From Pseudoalteromonas sp. 3D05 (GTDB lineage Bacteria; Pseudomonadota; Gammaproteobacteria; Enterobacterales; Alteromonadaceae), in assembly GCF_002723455.1 (NCBI RefSeq), contig NZ_PDUS01000026.1, positions 1-40,622 on the forward strand: DNA of 40,622 nt, read 5' to 3'. The notes under the pieces were generated by a model. It was given only the letters and a program-made list of their open reading frames with translations, did no database searches and was not told the origin of the DNA. Numbering within the stretch: position 1 is the first letter of the stretch; each line of letters starts with the position of its first letter. This document shows, piece after piece, positions 9,001-17,842 of the stretch. The translations under genes and the position numbers were made by a program.

Positions 9001-10594
9001 CTTTTCAGATGCATTTTCTATTAATTCAGATGCAGATAAGCTCAATATAAAACGATTTTTATCCGCTTTAGGTAAACGTCAATATGTTGAATATATCAAT
9101 GTACTACGAACCTTAAAGGCAAAAGAAAACTGGCGTGGTGATGCATATATAAAAAGTAAAACAAACCCGTCACACCCTATCCATATCAGTATTACTGCTA
9201 TTGCAAAGGAAACCAAAGCGATCAGTTATTACGTGATTGTTATTTCAGACTTAACAGAGCAAAAGCAAGCAGAGAACGAGTTACGCTATTTAGCGAATTA
9301 CGACCCTTTAACAAAGTTACCTAACCGTACTTTGATGTACCAGAAAATCAATGAAGCCATTCAAGATGCCAATAAGAATGAAACTCTAGCAGCCTTACTA
9401 TTTATCGATTTAGATAAATTTAAGCCTGTAAATGACTCCTTTGGGCATGCAGTAGGAGATCAGCTTCTTTGTAATATAACCCAGCGTATAAATAATATGT
9501 TGAGTAAAAACTCTGTCTTAGGCCGACAAAGCGGCGATGAGTTTTTATTATTGATACAAAACTTAAAATCACCTCAATCATTGAGTACTTTGGTTAAATC
9601 CGTTTCCGAAGAATTAGGAAAAAGGGTCGAAATTAATGACTTTGCTATTAATATTTCAGCAAGTATAGGTGTTGCTCTCTACCCTTTTGATGCCGACTCT
9701 GCGGATATGTTAATTCGCCACTCTGATATTGCCATGATGCATGCTAAGCAAGCAGGTAGAAATGGCTTTAAGTTTTTCACAGAGCAAATGAATGACAAAA
9801 TCACCCAAAAACTCCTGTTAGAAAATGCTTTGAAGGATGCGTTTAAAGATGATTTATTATTCAACTATTATCAACCCATAGTTAATAATAAAACTAAAAA
9901 AATCAATGCGGTTGAGTTATTGATGCGTTGGAAACACGAGGACAACTTTGTATCTCCCGCTAAGTTTATTCCTATCGCAGAGGAGGCAGGCTTAATTGAT
10001 GTGTTGACTGAACAAGCGTTAGACAGAGCTTTAAGTGAGCTCTCTTCGTTACTGCGCTCAAATCCTCGATTTTATCTTTCGCTAAATTTATCACCGGTAC
10101 ACATTTTGAAATCTAATCTAAGTGAGCGACTGCTTCTAATTTTAGCCCGTCATCATATTAAGCCATCTCAACTGCGGTTAGAGATCACTGAAAACACCTT
10201 GCTAGAAGACAAAGAAAAAGCATCAAAACAATTACATTCACTGAGAAATGCAGGGTTTAAGTTATTACTTGATGATTTTGGTACTGGCTACTCTTCATTG
10301 ACTTATTTAAGTCAATTTCCAATTGATGTTATTAAGATAGACCAGAGTTTTGTCAGAAATATCGGCTCTGACGCTTCAAATGAATCAATTATCAAAACAA
10401 TTTACTTGCTTGCTGAGAACTTGGGGCTTTATTGTATTGCTGAAGGTGTTGAGACGCTTGAGCAGATAGAGTTTCTAAACAAACTTGGCTGTCACGATTT
10501 TCAAGGTTATTACTTTGCCAAACCGATGCCAGCAACTGAACTCTTAAAAGAGTCGACGCTAAATCAAGTAATAAAGCAATTAGACTGCATTTAA
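6044..10594 (+). CDS. Periplasmic propeller-PAS-GGDEF-EAL c-di-GMP protein
   Basis: A 1516-residue membrane sensor. A signal peptide ends near YAICCQKAYA, followed by a large beta-propeller of repeats with the IWVGTRQGLNRFDG pattern (also MWLASRS, IWLGTENG, LWASSQNG) to about residue 680. Next come a Y_Y_Y-like domain (about 715-785), one membrane helix (about 790-812), two PAS domains (about 830-945 and 955-1070), GGDEF and EAL. The GGDEF loop is SGDEF (1163-1167) without an I-site. The EAL signature is ELL (Glu1291), but other metal and catalytic motifs (NLSP, EITEN, DDFGTGYSS at 1410, AEGVET) are intact, so phosphodiesterase activity is likely. The propeller suggests polysaccharide or surface sensing. 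The start is uncertain: TTG at 6044, or GTG at 6065 preceded by AGGG. Confidence 0.93.
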   Translation: MSRVNLYVRFSTFFMLILAMMYAICCQKAYANNYAQQLQRLSPDEGLSQGYVTDIIQDDLGYIWVGTRQGLNRFDGYKVNILPAFDQYSIVLLKKTRDNKILVSTEFSGAFIIDPITLAAEQIYSGKLNKEDKAFSPILAVTQDENAFYFAINHHVYFYNTTTKSMSREFSINKEDHIVRALTVNKNYLYIGTTNGLYSKSIIDDYTTKIPFLPESKQNDYNTNVKYLSIDEQLSLIIGTVEGLYSIDLIQGTKLDLANVKTLVNDNNIWDYTTTQYGDFIATEAGLYQYHSQSGQKELILKFDQSKFHFTDNTILKVLVDKSGGMWLASRSQGVFTWPTLARRFSNIQITHNGKLHNNVIYSVFQDEQNSIWLGTENGISHLDSDYKSTTFLDTLDEKAFYGEFSVYGITNADLGEPTRYLWLLLYEGLALFDKQTKQLVPLPSQGLTKDVINQPGVYGFHQITADTFAFFNSDNYYLYDGKTGKTRIIKGLRDLLDPETSYAFLKPLSNKPDELLISVSGALYRYNVTTQKLTLIYEVENYNPLSYVVTYDTVIDYNNTLWLASSHEGLIALDATTYEEKTRINFAQGINTKSIFALQIDQFGFLWASSQNGLYRVNLNTLQINAYSVKDGLTVNEFNLDSHSLLNDGRIAFGTTLGLLTLAPQDFLSVPYSEENLKTQITAIELFSRDLNYHPEQYKNDVLQLSADDMGLEVSFSNFDFLNIDKTSYKVTLKGPTSFTYDKYKKNKVFFTKLAPGNYQLSIAAYLNNSNGMSKPTKLNFNVAYAPWRSPLALFVYGLISLSIVFIIVWQYRTKRNTIENSHKRVLLSQQQTDLALNSSNSGVWEVNLSTSSGSQNRLTQELGYQVTSHEVGVKEFGQLIHPDDKAHLIKAWNEFVSNNSNNQWQATYRLKHAKGHWLWYQDTGRVSQRNEQGEITKVSGIYTNITQHRANAQLAAVLGEAFSQINDWLLILDNNYQPISVNNSFSDAFSINSDADKLNIKRFLSALGKRQYVEYINVLRTLKAKENWRGDAYIKSKTNPSHPIHISITAIAKETKAISYYVIVISDLTEQKQAENELRYLANYDPLTKLPNRTLMYQKINEAIQDANKNETLAALLFIDLDKFKPVNDSFGHAVGDQLLCNITQRINNMLSKNSVLGRQSGDEFLLLIQNLKSPQSLSTLVKSVSEELGKRVEINDFAINISASIGVALYPFDADSADMLIRHSDIAMMHAKQAGRNGFKFFTEQMNDKITQKLLLENALKDAFKDDLLFNYYQPIVNNKTKKINAVELLMRWKHEDNFVSPAKFIPIAEEAGLIDVLTEQALDRALSELSSLLRSNPRFYLSLNLSPVHILKSNLSERLLLILARHHIKPSQLRLEITENTLLEDKEKASKQLHSLRNAGFKLLLDDFGTGYSSLTYLSQFPIDVIKIDQSFVRNIGSDASNESIIKTIYLLAENLGLYCIAEGVETLEQIEFLNKLGCHDFQGYYFAKPMPATELLKESTLNQVIKQLDCI

Positions 10595-13368
10595 TTGTTC
10601 GCCCACTTAACTAAGCAATTATATAATTGAGCTCTATCAACGGGTTTTGATATGAAGTCGTTCATACCTACCTGTAAGCATTTTTTCTTATCTTCTTCAA
10701 AGGCATTAGCAGTGATAGCAATAATTGTGACTGGGCCGAACTGTTGCGCATTTTTGCGTATTTCTCTGGTACATTGATAACCGTCCATATTCGGCATCTG
10801 ACAATCCATCAATATCAGATCAAATTCGTGCTTGCGCATACACGAAAGCGCTAATTCACCATCCCCAGCAGTTTGCAAAGAACACCGAGTGTCTGCCAGC
10901 ATTTTCGATATTACAATTTGATTAATAGGGTTATCCTCTACTAACAGAATACGAAAATTGGACAAGTCAGGTATTGCCATCTGCTTTTCTTCAATTTCAG
11001 CTGACTGCGCAAGCTCAATTGGTAATGATAAAGAAAAACAGCTCCCCTCGCCTACCACACTGCTTACCTCAAGCTTACCACCCATCAAGGTTAAAATACG
11101 CTGACAAATGGCTAACCCTAGCCCTGTGCCACCATAGTGCCGAGTTGTTGATATATCAGCCTGAGTAAACTCCTTAAACAAGGAAGCTTGTTGCGATTGC
11201 GAAATACCTATACCAGTATCTTGAACTGCGACTAGTAAATTCCCGTCTTTATGATCAACCTGTAATTTAATTTTACCTTTAGCTGTAAACTTACCTGCGT
11301 TGCTTAATAGGTTGTTGATGACTTGGCTTAAACGCAACCCATCAACCAATATAACTTTGGGAACATTAGGCGCAATAAGTAACTCAAAAGTCACGCCTTC
11401 TTTAACGCCTGTATTACTAAACACTTGTCCAGCTTGATTAAGTAATTGACGCACGTTCACACTTTGGTCATCAAGCTTCAGCGCACCCGCCTCTATCTTA
11501 GAAAAGTCCAAAATGTCGTTTAATATCAATAATAGATTGTTTGCGCTCTGCTGGATCATTTGCAGTTGCTCGCAACTTTCATTTTCAAGCGTATTTTCGG
11601 TCAATAGAATATCCGTTAAACCAATAATGCCATTGAGAGGTGTTCGAATTTCATGACTCATATTGGCCAAAAATTGTGACTTAGCCTGACTTGCCTTATT
11701 AGCAAGAGCCACCGCTTTTATTAATTCGTTTGTTTTCTCGTTTACCTGCTCTTCCAGTTTATAATTGAAGTCTTTTAGCTTTGAATTGAGGGCTTTGTTT
11801 TCAATGTTTGCTTGTTCAAGTTCATTAAAACTATTACTGAGCTTAATCGCCATTACGCCAAATTGTTGTTGAAGATTGTGCACTTCTAGCCATGAGCGAT
11901 TGTCATGAGGCAAGGTAACTGTAGACTCCTTAGGATCAAACTCATCAATCTGTGTACTTAAATCTTCTATCGGCCTTACTAACCACCTAGACAAACGCGT
12001 GATAAATATACCTATGAGGACAATAATAACAAAGGCTAAAAACAGCGATTGAAGCCATGCGCCAGCTGCAACCAAATTAGCATGCTTTCTATTGAATAAA
12101 GTAATGACATACCACTGCTGCTCTGGAGATTTAAATAATTGAGCATAATATTGCTCACCATCAATTGTCTGCTCCATAATAGCTCGTTCATTGCCTTTAA
12201 GCTGCGCCAAGTCTGAGTTACTAATTGGGGTTAGTACAGGGTACTGCTTAGCTAATGTACTAAAAACAATTTGCTGACTAGCATCCAAAACAATAAGCTC
12301 GCCTTCATTATCAAAAAAGCTTGGTCTAAATTGCAATAATGTGCCAAATACCAGTGACCCTTCAACGATGCCTTGAAACTCACCATTTTTTACAATTGGT
12401 GCAGAAACTCCCACAATAGGAACATCGCCCAACCCACGACTCTCAAATATATTTGAGATATAACCGTTTGGTCTTTCTTTGCCAATAATGTAGTAATCCC
12501 TATCAGCAATGGATGGTGCGTCATCATTTAAACTTTCTTTAAGACTAATGGGATTAAATACACGAGCAATCGCATTTGCATCACTAATTATTGACGAGCG
12601 TAAATTTGGGTATTGCGCCATTAAGTTTTCAAGTGCAACCTCTTCATCCATTCCATGTTCAATTGCTTTTGCCGTTAACACTACCCCACGACGAAAATCA
12701 TTTAAGTAAAGATCTATCTTGGCGGCAATATCTTTTGATTTATCCAGCAGCTGTGATTTAACCTCGTATTCGATACGAGTATAGTGGTTGTTTGTTAACA
12801 AAATGGTGGTTAACAACACGACGAGTACGACCAACAAACTCACTATATAGTTAAGAATTTGATACAAGGATAAGCCACTGCGTTGCCAAGTTTGCCTGAT
12901 AAAGAAGAAGCTTATTAAATCAATAACGATTAATGTGATTGCAGCATTTAAAAAGTATTTAACTAAGGCTGTAAATACACCCAACAGGTGAATATCTACA
13001 ACAAAAACGCCAATTAAACCAAGCAGCGGTAAACCTATAGTTAACCAATAGGCTATGCCTATAAAAAATAGTGGCTTAGCGCGGCAGTAGCAGAAATAAT
13101 AGAGCCAAAAAACTTCCCCCATGAAAACGATTGAAGGCCAGCAATGTCCCCAGCGATAAAATATGAAAGCCGCACTAACACAACAAGCAAACAAGGCATA
13201 GCGCAAACCAAAGAACAAAAGGGAGAGTAAAACAAAAAGCTGGCCGAACAAAAACTCTGAACTGTCTAAAAACCAAAATGGTAATAGATTTGCAAAACCA
13301 GCTAGCACCGCCAGTATAATGGAGCAAAAAAGTACAAAATAACGATGCTGAAATATAACCAAGAACAT
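10591..13368 (-). CDS. Hybrid histidine kinase: multi-helix membrane domain, dCache, HisKA, HATPase, receiver
   Basis: The 925-residue sensor kinase begins with a helix-rich membrane block (residues 8-160), then a further helix (172-192), an extracytoplasmic dCache-like domain (about 200-435, with the typical DRDYYIIGKE segment), another membrane helix, a HAMP-like linker and a coiled coil. The HisKA box ANMSHEIRTPLNG places the phospho-accepting His at 572. The ATPase domain contains GTGLGLAICQRI. A C-terminal receiver (ILLVEDNPINQ, MDCQMPNMDG) has its phospho-acceptor Asp at 855. There is no Hpt domain and no response regulator nearby, so output must go through unlinked partners. dCache domains usually bind small organic ligands such as amino acids. 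Its stop codon overlaps that of the convergent propeller gene. Confidence 0.93.
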   Translation of the reverse strand: MFLVIFQHRYFVLFCSIILAVLAGFANLLPFWFLDSSEFLFGQLFVLLSLLFFGLRYALFACCVSAAFIFYRWGHCWPSIVFMGEVFWLYYFCYCRAKPLFFIGIAYWLTIGLPLLGLIGVFVVDIHLLGVFTALVKYFLNAAITLIVIDLISFFFIRQTWQRSGLSLYQILNYIVSLLVVLVVLLTTILLTNNHYTRIEYEVKSQLLDKSKDIAAKIDLYLNDFRRGVVLTAKAIEHGMDEEVALENLMAQYPNLRSSIISDANAIARVFNPISLKESLNDDAPSIADRDYYIIGKERPNGYISNIFESRGLGDVPIVGVSAPIVKNGEFQGIVEGSLVFGTLLQFRPSFFDNEGELIVLDASQQIVFSTLAKQYPVLTPISNSDLAQLKGNERAIMEQTIDGEQYYAQLFKSPEQQWYVITLFNRKHANLVAAGAWLQSLFLAFVIIVLIGIFITRLSRWLVRPIEDLSTQIDEFDPKESTVTLPHDNRSWLEVHNLQQQFGVMAIKLSNSFNELEQANIENKALNSKLKDFNYKLEEQVNEKTNELIKAVALANKASQAKSQFLANMSHEIRTPLNGIIGLTDILLTENTLENESCEQLQMIQQSANNLLLILNDILDFSKIEAGALKLDDQSVNVRQLLNQAGQVFSNTGVKEGVTFELLIAPNVPKVILVDGLRLSQVINNLLSNAGKFTAKGKIKLQVDHKDGNLLVAVQDTGIGISQSQQASLFKEFTQADISTTRHYGGTGLGLAICQRILTLMGGKLEVSSVVGEGSCFSLSLPIELAQSAEIEEKQMAIPDLSNFRILLVEDNPINQIVISKMLADTRCSLQTAGDGELALSCMRKHEFDLILMDCQMPNMDGYQCTREIRKNAQQFGPVTIIAITANAFEEDKKKCLQVGMNDFISKPVDRAQLYNCLVKWANN

Positions 13369-13456
13369 GTCCTAATTATTAATAACTACCACTAAAAGTA
13401 AGGGAAAAAACCTTCTTTGCCAAGTTAAAGTTATTAAAAACTGTCCAATTTCATAG

Positions 13457-14344
13457 TTAATGAAGGCATCCGTTACTTTCAATCTGTAAAACGCTTTCTG
13501 CGATATTAAACCGCTTAGCCAACAGCTGCTCTACTTTCAATCGACAAGCTTCATCATGCTTTTCTTTAGTGCAATGTTGTTTCAATACGACATGGGCACC
13601 TACAACTAGCTTCTTTTCGCGACGCGTTACTGTCACATTGTGGACATTTTCCACATGTTCAACTTGGCTGATCGATGATTCAATATCATTGACGTCTGGT
13701 AATTTGGCGTTACTTTGCGATAACCCTTTAACACAAGAGATTATCACTTTAATTCCAGTGAAAAATACAAATAATGCGATAAGCATACTTGATAATATAT
13801 CTATAACTGTCCAACCGGTGAGATAAATAAGGACACCTGCAATAAAAGTCGAAACAGTTGATATAAGATCAAAGAATGAATGAAGAAATACAGCATATAC
13901 GTTAATGCTTGCTTTACGCCCTTTATATAATACCCATGCAGCAGCGCCATGAAATAAGAATCCAATCGCAGCGATTACAGACATTAAATAACTATTTACA
14001 GCAACACCTTCTCCCTCATGGTGATGAAGTAATCTCTCACCTCCCTCAAACAAAATAACCAAGCTGATCGCTAAATAAAGACAACCATTGATTAAGCCGC
14101 CCGTTAACTCAGCTTTTTGATAACCATCGTTATATGTTTTGGCTAAATGAATTGCTAAGCTAGATGCTAATAAAGCAATAAAAAGTGAGCTATTATGTAC
14201 AAATAGATGGCCTGCATCTGCTAGCACGGCAAGAGAGTTTGCATAATAAGCACCCACGACTTGGATAATCATAAAAGAGCAAGTGATTGCAAGTGCAATT
14301 AAAAGGCGTCGCCGAGAAGCTTTATGCGTCGTAATATCGGTCAT
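13457..14344 (-). CDS. Cation diffusion facilitator (ZitB/CzcD-like) with altered TM2 metal site
   Basis: A 295-residue inner-membrane metal/proton antiporter with about six helices and a cytoplasmic C-terminal domain (about 210-295). Helix 2 reads LADAGHLFVHNSS, where zinc exporters such as ZitB and CzcD have HMLTD. The expected Asp is His50, giving H46-x3-H50. Helix 5 keeps the usual pair in HSFFD (His155, Asp159). A short cytoplasmic HHHEGEG stretch near 107-113 may also bind metal. The role is export of zinc or a related divalent ion. The changed residue could shift metal preference. The gene stands alone on the minus strand, with no metal-responsive regulator beside it. The ribosome-binding site is weak. 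Confidence 0.9.
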   Translation of the reverse strand: MTDITTHKASRRRLLIALAITCSFMIIQVVGAYYANSLAVLADAGHLFVHNSSLFIALLASSLAIHLAKTYNDGYQKAELTGGLINGCLYLAISLVILFEGGERLLHHHEGEGVAVNSYLMSVIAAIGFLFHGAAAWVLYKGRKASINVYAVFLHSFFDLISTVSTFIAGVLIYLTGWTVIDILSSMLIALFVFFTGIKVIISCVKGLSQSNAKLPDVNDIESSISQVEHVENVHNVTVTRREKKLVVGAHVVLKQHCTKEKHDEACRLKVEQLLAKRFNIAESVLQIESNGCLH

Positions 14345-14579
14345 GAAGGTGTGGTTTACCTGTATAAAATAGAAGGAAATAGCATCATTTATGAAAGAAT
14401 CAAACAGTAATGATATACAATATCAATTATAATACTTCCCGAGCTCAAACGCACTAAAAAAGTCCCGCGCATAATACAGTGTGTAATATATTAATCAATT
14501 GCGGTCAAAAAATACCATTTTTCAGTAATTGATTGTAAACTAACTATGTTAATAGGAAGTTATAGGGTTATTTACCATC

Positions 14580-16022
14580 GTGTCGTCAGCCAAAACGCAA
14601 CTGGACTCCAAAACAATATGGTGTACTTTGCAAGCACTCCCTTATGCTATAGTAATGCGCGATGCCTCGTCCTCGGTGCACTCTAACGCACTTGCTAGAA
14701 ATATGTTCAACCTTCCTGAGCAAATCGAAATTACTTCTGAAAAATTAAAGCGCATTACTATTACATCAAACTTATCACGCAATACAACTACACTGGCGAC
14801 CTTCTTGTCTGCTGAACATGCATTAGCGGATGATGATTTTTTAATAAGCCCTTTACACAATAGAGTCCGTGTTAAACTTACAAATATAGATAACCGCACA
14901 AGCATTTATATTTTTGACCAATTGAATAATACCACTAAGTCCGATAACTTTGACGAAGTCATCGCTAAAATATCAAGCCAACTCATTGATATACAATCAG
15001 ACAGTGTTGATAAGAAAATAGAAGATGTGCTACAAACAATTGGCACATTTTGTGATGCCGATCGGAGTTATTTGTTTCAATTTAGCCAAGATGGGATGCT
15101 GATGAGTAATACTCATGAGTGGGTCAATCACACCATAATTCCCTTTAAACAACGCTTACAGAATATTCCTCAAGAGGCTCTTCCGTACTTTTTTAGAAAG
15201 CTAAAAAGCGAGGGCGTTTTTATTGTCTCTGATGTGAATAAACTGCCTCATGAAGCCGCTCCAGAAAAAGCAGAATTTCAAGCTGAAGGTATAAAGTCCC
15301 TATTATGCATAGCATTACACTCTGAAAACGCCTTATTTGGATTTATAGGGTGTGACTGTGTGAGCAATGCACACGATTGGACAGAAACGGATTTAATTAG
15401 AATAAAATTAGTTGGTGAAATACTTACTAGCGCATTGAAAAATGCATCCTACAAGCTGCATATTGAACAAATGCAACAACAATTACTTAAAGTAAATAAA
15501 GAGCTAGAAACACAAGCCAATATTGATAGCTTGACTTCAATAGCAAACCGGCGCAGGTTTGATCAAACCTTAAAAACTGAAATTCTTCGAGCTGCGCGTG
15601 CCAACCAACCTCTCAGCTTAATAATTTGTGATATTGACTACTTTAAACTCTACAACGATAACTATGGCCACCAACAAGGTGATCAGGTTCTTAAAAAGGT
15701 AGCTAAAGCACTCCATCGACTATGTAAGCGCGAAGGAGATTTAGCAGCGCGTTACGGAGGTGAAGAGTTTGCAATTATTTTACCTTGCTTAGATAAAGAG
15801 CAATGCAGTCAATTTGCGCAGTTATTGCAAAAATGTATTAGCGAGTTGCAAATAGCCCACCCTTTTTCAAGTATATCCAAAAACCTGACTCTAAGTATTG
15901 GTTGTTATACCTGTATTCCTGATAAAGCAACCACAGAGGACTCGATGATCCTCGCAGCAGACAGCGCTTTGTACATCGCTAAAAACTCAGGACGTAACAC
16001 CATCAGCATATTTGATAAATAG
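14580..16022 (+). CDS. GAF-GGDEF diguanylate cyclase
   Basis: A 480-residue cytoplasmic protein. Residues 11-115 look like a degenerate PAS domain (ALPYAIVMRDASSSVHSN), 125-287 form a GAF domain (ADRSYLFQFSQDG, IKSLLCIALHSEN, FGFIGCD), and a coiled helix (290-312) leads to GGDEF at about 313-478. The active loop is GGEEF at 393-397, and REGD at 384-387 sits five residues before it, so both the active site and the product-inhibition site look intact. The GAF domain probably binds a small ligand. GTG is used as start with a poor ribosome-binding site. The gene is flanked by unrelated genes and is likely monocistronic. Confidence 0.93.
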   Translation: MSSAKTQLDSKTIWCTLQALPYAIVMRDASSSVHSNALARNMFNLPEQIEITSEKLKRITITSNLSRNTTTLATFLSAEHALADDDFLISPLHNRVRVKLTNIDNRTSIYIFDQLNNTTKSDNFDEVIAKISSQLIDIQSDSVDKKIEDVLQTIGTFCDADRSYLFQFSQDGMLMSNTHEWVNHTIIPFKQRLQNIPQEALPYFFRKLKSEGVFIVSDVNKLPHEAAPEKAEFQAEGIKSLLCIALHSENALFGFIGCDCVSNAHDWTETDLIRIKLVGEILTSALKNASYKLHIEQMQQQLLKVNKELETQANIDSLTSIANRRRFDQTLKTEILRAARANQPLSLIICDIDYFKLYNDNYGHQQGDQVLKKVAKALHRLCKREGDLAARYGGEEFAIILPCLDKEQCSQFAQLLQKCISELQIAHPFSSISKNLTLSIGCYTCIPDKATTEDSMILAADSALYIAKNSGRNTISIFDK

Positions 16023-16162
16023 CTTGTAGAGCCTTTTTATATGTCAGGCTGCTTAAACAACTTTTACTAGTTGAATTAATACACTAGTGGTAATCTGAAG
16101 TTAATTGCAATTGGACACATTTCAAAAACAAGCATCGTTGCTTGATTCTAAGGAGAGCACTT

Positions 16163-17116
16163 ATGGACCCCATTACGCAAATTCTCAACATGGTTTTCAC
16201 TGTTGAAGCGTTTTTACTTATCTTTGTTTTAGTGCTGCTTAAAAGTAGCGTTAAATTTGTTCCACAAAATCGCGCATGGCTAATAGAGCGCTTTGGTAAA
16301 TACCAATCAACCAAAGAAGCGGGGCTGAATTTCATTGTACCATTTGTAGATCGCATTGCCGCCGATAGAAGCCTTAAAGAACAGGCACAAGATGTTCCTT
16401 CTCAATCAGCTATAACCAAAGACAACATTTCACTTATTGTAGATGGCGTGCTTTATTTTCGCGTACTAGACCCGTACAAAGCAACTTACGGTGTTGATGA
16501 CTACGTTTTTGCAGTTACACAGTTATCACAAACCACTATGCGTTCTGAGCTTGGTAAAATGGAATTAGATAAAACCTTTGAAGAGCGAGATCTGTTAAAT
16601 ACAAATATCGTCACTGCAATTAACCAAGCGGCTGAGCCTTGGGGCATTCAAGTATTGCGCTATGAAATTAAAGACATTGTACCGCCACAATCTGTAATGG
16701 AAGCGATGGAAGCGCAAATGAAAGCGGAGCGTGTAAAACGAGCACAAATCTTAGAGTCAGAGGGTGATCGCCAAGCTAACATCAATGTCGCAGAAGGTAA
16801 GAAGCAAGCGCAAGTATTAGCTGCTGAAGCTGACAAAGCTGAACAAATACTGCAAGCAGAAGGTGAGGCAAAAGCAATCATAGCTGTCGCTGAAGCGCAA
16901 GCTGATGCACTGCGTAAAGTAGGTGAAGCAGCAGACACTGAAGAAGGTCAAAAAGCGATACAACTCGATTTAGCAACAAAGGCGATTGCCGCAAAAGAAG
17001 CCATTGCGCGTGAATCATCCGTTGTTTTGTTGCCTGATAACGGCACCGATGCAAGCTCATTAGTCGCGCAAGGCATGTCAATTATCAACTCATTAAACCA
17101 AAAGCAAAAAAGCTAA
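16163..17116 (+). CDS. qmcA: SPFH/Band-7 membrane protein, QmcA family
   Basis: A 317-residue membrane protein with one N-terminal helix (about 8-28), a Band-7/SPFH domain (VKFVPQNRAWLIERFGKYQ, GLNFIVPFVDRI) and a long alanine- and glutamate-rich coiled coil (about 180-290), the arrangement of E. coli QmcA (YbbK). SPFH proteins assemble into large ring or cage structures in the inner membrane and help organise proteases and microdomains. I start at the ATG at 16163, which has AAGGAGAG about seven bases before it, rather than at an in-frame codon 21 bases upstream. The next gene, 16 bases on, encodes an NfeD protein. This pairing is widely conserved and supports the assignment. Confidence 0.92.
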   Translation: MDPITQILNMVFTVEAFLLIFVLVLLKSSVKFVPQNRAWLIERFGKYQSTKEAGLNFIVPFVDRIAADRSLKEQAQDVPSQSAITKDNISLIVDGVLYFRVLDPYKATYGVDDYVFAVTQLSQTTMRSELGKMELDKTFEERDLLNTNIVTAINQAAEPWGIQVLRYEIKDIVPPQSVMEAMEAQMKAERVKRAQILESEGDRQANINVAEGKKQAQVLAAEADKAEQILQAEGEAKAIIAVAEAQADALRKVGEAADTEEGQKAIQLDLATKAIAAKEAIARESSVVLLPDNGTDASSLVAQGMSIINSLNQKQKS

Positions 17117-17132
17117 CACAGTGGAGTAACCG

Positions 17133-17585
17133 ATGGAGTATATTGTTAATAATTTACCCGAAGCCTTAATGATCTTAGGTGTAATAGCTCTAATTATCGA
17201 AGTGGCTGTGCTTGGGCTATCGACATTTATACTGCTTTTTTTAGGCATCTCATTATTTTCAACCGGCCTAATGATGAACGTAGGCCTGCTTGAAACATCA
17301 CTAACGACAGCTCTTTGGAGTAATACACTGATCACCTCAGCGTGTGCTGTCTTATTGTGGAAACCGCTAAAGCGCATGCAAAACAACGTAGACAGCAAAG
17401 ACATAAATAGCGACTTTGCTGAGCTAAATTTTATAATTAAAAATGATGTTGATGATTTAGGTTTAACTACGCATGCGTACTCTGGCATTAATTGGAAATT
17501 AAAAAGCCACCAACCATTACCTGCCGGAACCCATGTAAAAGTAATAAAAAAAGAAGTAGGCGTACTTTGGGTTGAAGCAATCTAA
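17133..17585 (+). CDS. NfeD-family membrane protein, partner of QmcA
   Basis: A 150-residue protein with two or three N-terminal helices (about 12-75) followed by a small OB-fold domain (about 90-150: HAYSGINWKLKSHQPLPAG and GTHVKVIKKEVGVLWVEAI). This is the short NfeD form without the ClpP-like protease domain, equivalent to E. coli YbbJ. It is thought to bind the SPFH partner and modulate its assembly. GTGGAG precedes the ATG by a few bases. It lies directly after qmcA on the same strand and is almost certainly co-transcribed with it. Confidence 0.9.
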   Translation: MEYIVNNLPEALMILGVIALIIEVAVLGLSTFILLFLGISLFSTGLMMNVGLLETSLTTALWSNTLITSACAVLLWKPLKRMQNNVDSKDINSDFAELNFIIKNDVDDLGLTTHAYSGINWKLKSHQPLPAGTHVKVIKKEVGVLWVEAI

Positions 17586-17611
17586 CACCGACTCTTCAAG
17601 CTCGGTAACAC

Positions 17612-17641
17612 AAGTAGCGTGGTTTTAAATACACGCTACTT
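17612..17641 (+). terminator. Hairpin after the QmcA-NfeD operon
   Basis: A perfect 10-bp stem (AAGTAGCGTG with CACGCTACTT) and a 10-base loop lie 27 bases after the nfeD stop. No uridine run follows, so it may stabilise the 3' end or act with Rho. It separates this pair from the ABC operon that starts at 17843. The AT-rich stretch between holds TATAAT at 17752-17757, a possible -10 for that operon without a well-spaced -35. Confidence 0.55.
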
Positions 17642-17842
17642 AACCACACATTTATGACCCCTTATTAATACCCACCTAGGCGCTTATATTATTCTCAAAA
17701 AAGCAACAAAACAAAATATTAACAATTGATTTTATTGAAAAATAAATACTTTATAATTTCACTTACTGTGCAATTTTAGCTTGTTTATTGTCATATTTAT
17801 CGATAGTTTATAAATCCAAAGCTATAATAAAAAAGTAACAAT

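Noticed and set aside
14642..14905. Minus-strand frame inside the GAF-GGDEF cyclase gene
   Set aside because: It is antisense to a clear gene with strong domain content and shows no motif of its own.
16084..16356. Minus-strand 90-codon frame over the qmcA start
   Set aside because: It is antisense to the strong ribosome-binding site and start of qmcA and has no similarity I recognise.
17726..17757. Possible promoter before the ABC operon (TTGATT and TATAAT)
   Set aside because: The spacer is 20 bases, too long for a confident promoter, and the region is generally AT-rich.
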